Shown here: positions 7,745 through 14,277 of the stretch, in pieces
Position numbering within the stretch: position 1 is the first letter of the stretch
How the letters are laid out: the number at the start of each line of letters is the position of its first letter
NCBI GenBank assembly: GCA_002373775.1
Contig: DFJW01000090.1
Location: 1-29,659, forward strand
Source: Ruminococcus flavefaciens
GTDB lineage: Bacteria > Bacillota > Clostridia > Oscillospirales > Ruminococcaceae
DNA: 29,659 nucleotides
Reading direction: 5' to 3'
Notes under the pieces: generated by a model
The model's database searches: none
What the model was told of the DNA's origin: nothing
The model's input: the letters and a program-made list of their open reading frames with translations, nothing else
Translations under genes and position numbers: made by a program

Positions 7745-9301
7745 ATGAAAAAAGTAGTTATAATCGGTGCAGGACCGGCTGGCCTCACCGCTGCATACGA
7801 GCTGCTTAAAGACGGCTCAGGTGAATATGATGTGACCATACTGGAAGAGACAGACGCTATCGGCGGTATCTCCAAGACAGTCAACTATAAAGGCAACCGC
7901 ATGGATATGGGCGGCCACCGTTTCTTCTCCAAGATACCGGAGGTAAACGAGTGGTGGAGCAAGATGCTCCCCATGCAGGGAGCACCTTCGTATGACGATC
8001 TTCTCCTGAGAAGAAGGATCAAGGTTGAGAAGGGCGGACCGAATCCCCAGAAGGAGAACCGTGTAATGCTCAAGAGAAGAAGAGTATCACGCATCCTCTT
8101 CAACGACAAGTTCTACGATTATCCCGTATCCCTGAAGCCCGAGACTATCAAGAACTTCGGCTTCCTCACCACAATGAAGGTGGGCTTCAGCTACCTCGGC
8201 GCAGTAGTACACAAGCGTCCCGAGAACAATCTTGAAAACTTCTATATCAACTGCTTCGGCAAGGAACTCTATTCCATGTTCTTTGAATACTACACCGAGA
8301 ATCTCTGGGGACGCCACCCCAGCGAGATAGATGCTTCATGGGGCGCACAGCGTACCAAGGGACTCTCTATCGTAGGCATCATCAAGGACTTCTTCGGCAA
8401 GACTTTCAAGGTAAAGAACAGAAAGGTGAATACATCACTTATCGAAGAGTTCAAGTATCCCAAGCTCGGTCCCGGACAGCTCTGGGAAGTAACAGCAGAT
8501 GAGATCAAGAAGCTGGGCGGAAAGATAATAATGAATGCCGGCGTAAAGACTCTCCACAAGAACGAAGAGAACGTGCTCACATCAGTGACATATGAAAAGG
8601 ACGGACAGCTCGTTGAGCTCACCGGTGATTATATAGTAAGCTCAATGCCTGTAAAGGACCTTGTAGCAGGCATGAACGACGTACCTGCTGAGCCTGCAAG
8701 GATCGCAGCCGGACTTCCTTACCGTGATTACATGACACTCGGTGTGCTTGTTCCCAAGCTCAAGCTCAAGAACAAGACAAACATGCGTACAGTCGGCAAT
8801 ATCGTGCCTGACTGCTGGGTATATGTTCAGGACAGACGTGTAAAGATGGGACGTTTCCAGATCTACAACAACTGGTCACCTTACATGGTAAAGGATCTCA
8901 AGAATACCGTATGGGTAGGACTTGAATACTTTGTAACAGAAGGCGACAAGTTCTGGACAATGACAGAGAAGGAGTTCTCCGACTTCTGCGTTGATGAAAT
9001 GGTGAAACTGGGACTTATCGACAGTGCCGACGAAGTCATCGACACACACATGGAGAAGGTCAAGAAGGCATATCCTGCATATTTCGATACCTATGAGGAA
9101 ATGGACAAGCTCGTAGACTACCTCAGCGAGATCCCCAACCTCTACTGTGTCGGAAGAAACGGTCAGCACCGTTACAACAATATCGACCACTCAATGGTAA
9201 CATCCTTTGAAGCAGTAAAGAACATCAAGTCCGGAACTGCTGACAAGTCCAACATCTGGAGCGTAAATACAGAAAAGGAATACCACGAGGAGAAGAAGTA
9301 A
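7745..9301 (+). CDS. FAD-dependent oxidoreductase, UGM/amine-oxidase-like
   Basis: A 518-residue soluble flavoprotein. [18 protein letters not shown] (4-21) is the FAD-binding Rossmann fold, followed by an acidic strand end ([13 protein letters not shown]) and GGHRFFSK (about 56-63). The C-terminal [20 protein letters not shown] (about 466-485) is the flavin-site motif of UDP-galactopyranose-mutase-like and protoporphyrinogen-oxidase-like enzymes in polysaccharide clusters. AAAGGA precedes the ATG, 29 bp after the membrane protein; the stop TAA shares its last A with the ATG of the GtrA gene (TAATG), so the two are translationally coupled. The likely job is redox chemistry on a nucleotide- or lipid-linked sugar; the substrate cannot be told. 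Its many C-ending codons suggest good expression. Confidence 0.85.
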   Translation: MKKVVIIGAGPAGLTAAYELLKDGSGEYDVTILEETDAIGGISKTVNYKGNRMDMGGHRFFSKIPEVNEWWSKMLPMQGAPSYDDLLLRRRIKVEKGGPNPQKENRVMLKRRRVSRILFNDKFYDYPVSLKPETIKNFGFLTTMKVGFSYLGAVVHKRPENNLENFYINCFGKELYSMFFEYYTENLWGRHPSEIDASWGAQRTKGLSIVGIIKDFFGKTFKVKNRKVNTSLIEEFKYPKLGPGQLWEVTADEIKKLGGKIIMNAGVKTLHKNEENVLTSVTYEKDGQLVELTGDYIVSSMPVKDLVAGMNDVPAEPARIAAGLPYRDYMTLGVLVPKLKLKNKTNMRTVGNIVPDCWVYVQDRRVKMGRFQIYNNWSPYMVKDLKNTVWVGLEYFVTEGDKFWTMTEKEFSDFCVDEMVKLGLIDSADEVIDTHMEKVKKAYPAYFDTYEEMDKLVDYLSEIPNLYCVGRNGQHRYNNIDHSMVTSFEAVKNIKSGTADKSNIWSVNTEKEYHEEKK

Positions 9302-9789
9302 TGGCAAACAGCAACATGCAGGAGGTAAAGGACATAATCCGCTCAGGCAAATTCGGCAAACTGTTTATCGGTGATACCGAGAATACGCTGATACAGTTCT
9401 TCCGCTATCTGTTTGTAGGAGGACTTGCAACTGTAGTTGACTGGGGAGTATCCTATATACTGTTCCATTTCGTGTTCCACGATCAGTATGCGATAGCAGC
9501 GAATTCGATCTCATTTGTAGCCGGACTCGTAGTGAACTATGTCATAAGCACATTCTGGATATTCCGCAATTCCAAAGTTGAGAATAAACTCATGGAATTC
9601 ATTGGCTTTGCAGCCATAGGACTTGTGGGACTGGGCATGACAGTTGGCATAACAAAGCTGTTTGAGATATGGCTTGCAGACAAGACGCATCTTTACCAGA
9701 TACTTGCAAAGATAGTATCGACAGGTGCAGCTTTCTTCTGGAATTTCTTCGCAAGAAAGATACTTCTTTTCACAAAGAAGGAAAGCTGA
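9301..9789 (+). CDS. GtrA family membrane protein (lipid-linked sugar flippase-like)
   Basis: A 162-residue membrane protein with four TM helices (about 34-56, 63-85, 99-119, 132-155). The sequence QFFRYLFVGGLATVVDWGVS (about 32-51), the NSISFVAGLVVNYVISTFWIF stretch and the closing FFWNFFARKILLF are typical of GtrA/DPMS-type proteins. These move or help use polyprenyl-phosphate sugars across the membrane. It is fused by a one-base overlap to the FAD enzyme and is the last gene of the operon. The combination of GT-C-like protein, FAD enzyme and GtrA suggests making and exporting a modified sugar for an envelope glycan (inference). Confidence 0.92.
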   Translation: MANSNMQEVKDIIRSGKFGKLFIGDTENTLIQFFRYLFVGGLATVVDWGVSYILFHFVFHDQYAIAANSISFVAGLVVNYVISTFWIFRNSKVENKLMEFIGFAAIGLVGLGMTVGITKLFEIWLADKTHLYQILAKIVSTGAAFFWNFFARKILLFTKKES

Positions 9790-9801
9790 ATACGAAAAAA
9801 C

Positions 9802-9836
9802 AAAGGTCATTGCCGGATATTGGCAATGACCTTTTT
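9802..9836. terminator. Bidirectional terminator between gtrA-like gene and SGNH hydrolase gene
   Basis: A perfect 13-bp stem (9802-9814 with 9822-9834) with a 7-nt loop. A T-run follows on the plus strand, and the minus strand reads TTTGTTTTTT after the stem. It serves both convergent genes. Confidence 0.88.
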
Positions 9837-9840
9837 GCGG

Positions 9841-10899
9841 TTATTGTACATTAGCGATCTCCTCAGTCTGTTGCTGAGGTTCTTCTTCAGCAGGCTGACC
9901 TTCAGCAGCGCGTATCCGGTCGAGGACAGGCGTTGAATCGAGGTAGCTGAACATAGCAGTCAGCATCTCTGAGTAGCTTGCAGATGAGATATGTATACCG
10001 TCGCCGGATGAGCAGTCAGAGCGAAGTGCGAGAGTACTGCCGTCAGCGAGGACGGAGTAGGCGTCGAAGTAATATACTCTGTCATCGTTCATAGCAGCTA
10101 CAGCGTTTTCGAGAGCCGAATTATAGCTGCGGATAGTATCGTTCGTAGTGTACGCGATACCATCAGCGACCGGAGTGATGCCAGAAACGACGATGCTGAT
10201 TTCCGGGCATTTTTCGAGTATCTGATAGATAACACCGGTATAGGTCGAAGCGAATGTCTCTGGGGAATTCATGTTCACATCGTTCATGCCCAATGACATG
10301 AGCAGCAGGCTCGGACGCATCTGTACCACAGCGTCCACCAGTCCCAGACCGTTGAAGCTGAAATAATTCAGATTCCACATGGACACCGATTCCTGTGCAA
10401 GATTATGTTCATATGGGATATACCCGTAAACATTGTAGCCGTAAGCAATTGAGTCACCGGCTACAGCCAGACGTTCCTGATAGTAAGAACTGTTTGGTGA
10501 CACTCCGGTATAAACTTCCGGCATTACCGGACCTGAAGAGTGGGGGACATCCTCGGCAGGCTGTTCGGTCTCAGGCTCAGCAGGAGGCTCGGTAGTAGTT
10601 GTAGTCGAAGTCGTGGATGAAGTAGTTGTGGTAGTTGTAGTAGTGGTAGCAGAGGAAGTTGAGGAAGTAGTGGTGGTAGTTTCCTTTGTCACAGATGAAC
10701 TTGCGGCAGAGGAGGTAACTGTAGAAGTTGAAGTGCTGATGTCCGAGAGCGTCCCGACAGCCGAAACGGTTTTGGCTTCCGGTGTTCTTTCATTATCCTT
10801 GAGATTTGAAGCTGCAAGAATGAGCCCGCCTGATGCGATGAGCATAGCAGCGACAGCGCTTATCGGGCTTTGAAGCAGCTTTAAAAGACGTTGATCCAT
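9841..10899 (-). CDS. Membrane-anchored SGNH/GDSL-type hydrolase with Ser/Thr-rich linker
   Basis: A 352-residue protein, likely an extracellular esterase or deacetylase. The start is ATG 10899, with GGAAG 8 nt upstream; the in-frame GTG at 10908 overlaps that site. Residues 12-31 form one TM helix (uncleaved anchor). Residues 51-105 are almost only Ser and Thr, a probable O-glycosylated stalk, followed by a Pro/Glu stretch. The catalytic domain starts near 140: block I AGDSIAYG with nucleophile S150, block III SLGMNDVN with N206, and block V DGIHIS with D300 and H303. The substrate could be an acetylated cell-wall or plant polysaccharide; this cannot be decided from sequence. A Gln/Glu-rich tail ends the protein. 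It has its own promoter and shares a terminator. Confidence 0.9.
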   Translation of the reverse strand: MDQRLLKLLQSPISAVAAMLIASGGLILAASNLKDNERTPEAKTVSAVGTLSDISTSTSTVTSSAASSSVTKETTTTTSSTSSATTTTTTTTTSSTTSTTTTTEPPAEPETEQPAEDVPHSSGPVMPEVYTGVSPNSSYYQERLAVAGDSIAYGYNVYGYIPYEHNLAQESVSMWNLNYFSFNGLGLVDAVVQMRPSLLLMSLGMNDVNMNSPETFASTYTGVIYQILEKCPEISIVVSGITPVADGIAYTTNDTIRSYNSALENAVAAMNDDRVYYFDAYSVLADGSTLALRSDCSSGDGIHISSASYSEMLTAMFSYLDSTPVLDRIRAAEGQPAEEEPQQQTEEIANVQ

Positions 10900-10946
10900 A
10901 TTATTCACTTCCGTGTATCATTATTCATATTTATAGGAATACTCTT

Positions 10947-10975
10947 ATTCTACCACAAAGATTGCAGATTGTAAA
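10947..10975 (-). promoter_or_regulatory. Promoter of the SGNH hydrolase gene
   Basis: On the minus strand TTTACA (10975-10970), 17 bp and TAGAAT (10952-10947), about 48 nt before the chosen ATG. It is divergent from the promoter at 11013. Confidence 0.7.
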
Positions 10976-11012
10976 GAAATATTAAAAAATTGGGTAAAAT
11001 AACGAAATTTCC

Positions 11013-11041
11013 TTGACATTTTCCGCTACAGATAGTATAAT
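11013..11041 (+). promoter_or_regulatory. Consensus promoter of the beta-helix transferase gene
   Basis: Perfect TTGACA (11013-11018), 17 bp and perfect TATAAT (11036-11041). This full sigma-A consensus rules out any translation start upstream of about 11048 for the next gene. Confidence 0.92.
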
Positions 11042-11078
11042 GATATCAAAGATAATACTTATCGGGGAGATAATCAGA

Positions 11079-11744
11079 ATGAATAATGTAACAATAACAG
11101 AATTATATGACCTTGAACATACTGCTGCCGCAGATTATCTGCGCGGATTCACATATCCGTGGGAAGCACTTAAAGGCATAAGCAACCTTATAATCGCTAT
11201 CGGAAAGACTCTTAGTCCTGACGAGTACGACAGTCCGGCTGAGAATGTATGGGTACACAAGACAGCAAAGGTATTCCCCAGTGCATATCTCGGAGCACCT
11301 TGCATCATAGGAGCTGAGACAGAGGTTCGCCACGGAGCATTCATACGCGGAAGTGCACTGGTCGGGAAGAACTGTGTAGTCGGCAACTCAGTAGAGCTGA
11401 AGAATGTCATTCTCTTTGACAACGTTCAGACACCGCATTACAACTATGTGGGCGACAGCATCCTCGGCTACAAGTCGCATATGGGAGCCGGTTCGATAAC
11501 CTCAAACGTAAAATCTGACAAGACCAATGTAGTCATCAAGAGCGGAGATGAGCGTATAGAGACAGGCATAAAGAAGATAGGCGCAATGCTTGGAGACTAT
11601 GTAGAAGTCGGCTGCAACAGCGTACTGAATCCCGGCACAGTTATCGGACGAAACTCCAATATTTATCCCACAAGCTGTGTAAGAGGAGTAGTTCCTGAGA
11701 ACAGCATATGGAAGACCGGCGGTATAGTCGTAAAGAAGAATTGA
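11079..11744 (+). CDS. Left-handed beta-helix (hexapeptide) transferase-like protein, GlmU-C-like
   Basis: A 221-residue protein. The start is ATG 11079, with GGGGAG upstream and the promoter at 11013-11041. From about residue 60 the sequence runs in hexapeptide rungs (VWVHKTAKVFPSAYLGAPC, then IIGAETEVRHGAFIRGSALV, and CVVGNSVELKNVILFDN), with HYNYVGDSILGYKSHMGAGS (about 122-141) resembling the acetyl-CoA/GlcN-1-P site of GlmU C-terminal domains. There is no N-terminal uridylyltransferase domain; residues 1-58 are short. Such proteins are often annotated as UDP-GlcNAc pyrophosphorylase-related. It is probably an acetyl- or acyl-transferase acting on a sugar phosphate, with trimer assembly expected; the true substrate is unknown. 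It is a single-gene transcript. Confidence 0.8.
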   Translation: MNNVTITELYDLEHTAAADYLRGFTYPWEALKGISNLIIAIGKTLSPDEYDSPAENVWVHKTAKVFPSAYLGAPCIIGAETEVRHGAFIRGSALVGKNCVVGNSVELKNVILFDNVQTPHYNYVGDSILGYKSHMGAGSITSNVKSDKTNVVIKSGDERIETGIKKIGAMLGDYVEVGCNSVLNPGTVIGRNSNIYPTSCVRGVVPENSIWKTGGIVVKKN

Positions 11745-11751
11745 TGATAAG

Positions 11752-11780
11752 ACGGTATCCTTTGAGGATACCGTTTTTGT
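11752..11780 (+). terminator. Terminator of the beta-helix transferase gene
   Basis: ACGGTATCC (11752-11760) pairs with GGATACCGT (11766-11774) around a 5-nt loop, then a T-rich run follows. Confidence 0.88.
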
Positions 11781-11791
11781 TTTTATATGCC

Positions 11792-11820
11792 TTGCAGAAC
11801 AGGCGGATATCTGGTATAAT
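11792..11820 (+). promoter_or_regulatory. Promoter of the SulP transporter gene
   Basis: TTGCAG (11792-11797), 17 bp and perfect TATAAT (11815-11820); the ATG follows 22 nt later, so the leader is very short. Confidence 0.8.
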
Positions 11821-11842
11821 TATGATGTAACGGAGGTGTCAG

Positions 11843-14017
11843 ATGAAACTTAAAGGAATTACTGCCGGGACGGCAGTGAAAGATATACTGACGGGAATTA
11901 TTATAGCACTTGTCTCGATACCGATATCCATGGGATATGCGCAGGTATCAGGACTGCCGGCGGAATATGGCTTGTATGGTTCGATATTCCCGATACTCAT
12001 ATTCGGACTGCTTTCGACTTCTCCCCAGTTTATTTTCGGAGTTGACGCAGCACCTGCGGCGCTTGTGGGCGCATATCTTGCCTCAGCCGGCATAGAATCC
12101 GGCTCAGATGAAGCGGTGGAGAAAGTGCCGATGATAACACTAATGGTCGGTTTGTGGCTCATGGTTCTGTATCTCTGCAAAGCAGGAAGACTTGTTACAT
12201 ACATATCTGATCCGGTAATGGGGGGATTCATAAGCGGCATATCCACAACTATCATATTCATGCAGATACCGAAGGTGCTCGGAGGAACGAGCGGTATAGG
12301 AGAGATAGCGGAACTTATAAAGCATATCGTGATAACATGCCGGGACGACTTCAACGGCGTTTCCCTGCTGCTTGGCGCAGTATCCGTTGCGGTACTGCTG
12401 ATATCTAAGAAGCTGTTCCCGAAGCTGCCAATGTCGGTATTTGTAATGGCAGGCGGCGCACTGATAGGCTATACAGGATTTGCCGGAAGTCACGGAGTAG
12501 CACTGCTTTCCGAGATAGACCGCGGACTTCCTCAGTGGAAACTGCCGGATACCGATCTCAGTGACCTGACCGGACTGCTTTCCACCAGCCTGACGATAGC
12601 AGTCGTCATAATGGCTGAAACGCTGCTTGCGTCGAACAGTTTTGCCAACAGGAACAACTATAAGATAAACAATGACCGTGAGATACTGGTATACTCACTT
12701 GGAAATCTTGCAGCCGGAGCAGTCGGCTGCTGCCCTGTGAACGGATCAGTATCGCGCACTACAATGGGCGAGCAGTACGGCGGAAAAACGCAGCTCGTTT
12801 CGCTGACAGCGTCTGCGGCAATGGCATTTATACTGCTTTTCTTCACCGGCTTTATAGGATATCTGCCCGTACCGGTGCTTACAGCCATAGTGATATCCGC
12901 ACTGCTCGGAGCAGTAGAGTTCCACCTGATAAAGCGGCTTTATCGTCAGGACAAGCGCGAACTCTTCATATTCTTCGGCGCATTTTTCGGAGTCCTCATA
13001 TTCGGAACGGTGTTCGGAGTAGTTATCGGCGTGGTGTTGTCATTCGTTTCAGTCATAATCAACACCGCAAATCCCAAGAGATCGTTCCTCGGCGTGATAC
13101 CCGGACATGAGGGCTTCCACAGCCTTGAACGGAATACCTATGCAATGCCGCTGAAGAACGCAGTGATATATCGCTTTTCCGGAAATCTGTATTTTGCCAA
13201 CATAAATATATTCATATCCGACATAGAGAATTCCGTCAGTGCGGACACACGCTGTGTAGTTGTGGACTCTGGTGCGGTATGCAGCATAGACATAACAGCA
13301 GCCGACAAGATAGCCTCATTGGAAAGGTCCCTTGGAAGATCAGGTGTTAAGCTGTATTTTGCCTCACATATCGGTTCACTCAACGACCGGTTCCGTGAAC
13401 TCGGGCTCGGAAGAATGATAGAGGAAGGAAAGTGCCGCAGGACCATACCGGCAGCTCTTTTCGATGCAGGTATAGCTCCGCCTTATGATATCAGCGGCGA
13501 TAACACAGTAACGCGCCAGTCCGGTGATCCGTGGCGTCCGGAATTTGAATGGGCATTCGGAACAGTTACAGATGAAGAGCTGGAGCGCTACACAGAGAAA
13601 CTAATGGAGAAGCTGCATCCCGGTACAGATACTGGCACCCAGCTTGACAGCCTTATAAATGCCGGCGGCATGTGGAAGGGGATCAGTGAACTGGATCAGG
13701 AGGAACTGATCGAGCACTTCATAGCGCATCTGCACGAATTATCCGAAAAGCTGGGCATAGACGAGACAGCCCTTGAAGAGGCTATAGAGTCGCGCAAGCT
13801 CAGTATAGCCAGAAAGGTGATGGAGAGAGATCCGAATGCGTTCAGCGCCATACTCGAACACAGCCGCCGCTATGAAGAAGGCATTCGTCAGAATGATCCC
13901 GAACTTTACGAAAGGCTTCTTGAACATCGCCGCTCAGCTCTTGAACATCTGCGCAGGACTGATCCTGATTACAGCGGGCTCATTGAAAGCTTTTACGGAA
14001 ATAATGAACTCCAATGA
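11843..14017 (+). CDS. SulP family anion transporter with STAS domain and extra C-terminal region
   Basis: A 724-residue inner-membrane transporter for inorganic anions (sulfate, bicarbonate or similar), with GGAGG before the ATG. Residues 1-420 hold about 12-14 TM segments with typical SulP motifs: IALVSIPISMGYAQVSGLPA (about 21-40), EYGLYGSIFPILIFGL, and GCCPVNGSVSRTTM (about 294-307). Residues about 430-545 form a STAS domain (VIYRFSGNLYFANI, VVVDSGAVCSIDITAAD). Bacterial SulP proteins usually end about there (550-600 residues). Here another 180 residues follow: hydrophilic, Glu/Arg-rich, helical, with heptad-like spacing (ELIEHFIAHLHELSEKLG, SRRYEEGIRQNDPELYERLL). That tail has no family I recognise. 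The anion cannot be deduced from the sequence. Confidence 0.9.
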   Translation: MKLKGITAGTAVKDILTGIIIALVSIPISMGYAQVSGLPAEYGLYGSIFPILIFGLLSTSPQFIFGVDAAPAALVGAYLASAGIESGSDEAVEKVPMITLMVGLWLMVLYLCKAGRLVTYISDPVMGGFISGISTTIIFMQIPKVLGGTSGIGEIAELIKHIVITCRDDFNGVSLLLGAVSVAVLLISKKLFPKLPMSVFVMAGGALIGYTGFAGSHGVALLSEIDRGLPQWKLPDTDLSDLTGLLSTSLTIAVVIMAETLLASNSFANRNNYKINNDREILVYSLGNLAAGAVGCCPVNGSVSRTTMGEQYGGKTQLVSLTASAAMAFILLFFTGFIGYLPVPVLTAIVISALLGAVEFHLIKRLYRQDKRELFIFFGAFFGVLIFGTVFGVVIGVVLSFVSVIINTANPKRSFLGVIPGHEGFHSLERNTYAMPLKNAVIYRFSGNLYFANINIFISDIENSVSADTRCVVVDSGAVCSIDITAADKIASLERSLGRSGVKLYFASHIGSLNDRFRELGLGRMIEEGKCRRTIPAALFDAGIAPPYDISGDNTVTRQSGDPWRPEFEWAFGTVTDEELERYTEKLMEKLHPGTDTGTQLDSLINAGGMWKGISELDQEELIEHFIAHLHELSEKLGIDETALEEAIESRKLSIARKVMERDPNAFSAILEHSRRYEEGIRQNDPELYERLLEHRRSALEHLRRTDPDYSGLIESFYGNNELQ

Positions 14018-14135
14018 TACTGTATCCGGAGCAGGATATGTAATATTGTGTCCCTTGAATACATATCATACCTTATTTTGCATAAAGGTCATCAGGAATG
14101 TGTAATAATCTGTTTTAAAAAGAGAGAATATTGCA

Positions 14136-14164
14136 TTGACATATGGTGATAAAAATTGTATAAT
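14136..14164 (+). promoter_or_regulatory. Consensus promoter of the dockerin-protein gene
   Basis: Perfect TTGACA (14136-14141), 17 bp and perfect TATAAT (14159-14164). Transcription would start near 14171, leaving a leader of about 107 nt with two overlapping hairpins. Confidence 0.9.
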
Positions 14165-14217
14165 CTGACTATAAGTTGACTGAATGTATATTGTAAGGAC
14201 AAGTATACATTTATGAA

Positions 14218-14256
14218 CGGAATACAGAATATTCCGGCAGTTTAGGCATCTGCCGG
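14218..14256 (+). promoter_or_regulatory. Two mutually exclusive leader hairpins
   Basis: CGGAATA (14218-14224) can pair with TATTCCG (14230-14236). CCGGCAG (14234-14240) can pair with CTGCCGG (14250-14256). The two stems share 14234-14236, so only one can form fully. They lie just before the GGGGG ribosome site at 14265-14269. No known riboswitch class was recognised. Confidence 0.45.
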
Positions 14257-14277
14257 CAGATCAAGGGGGAATCACAA

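Noticed and set aside
10613..10873. Plus-strand frame with a poly-Val start
   Set aside because: Antisense of the Ser/Thr linker of the SGNH hydrolase.
11013..11078. Upstream extension of the beta-helix transferase to a TTG at 11013
   Set aside because: That TTG is part of a perfect -35 box; the ATG at 11079 has a good ribosome site.
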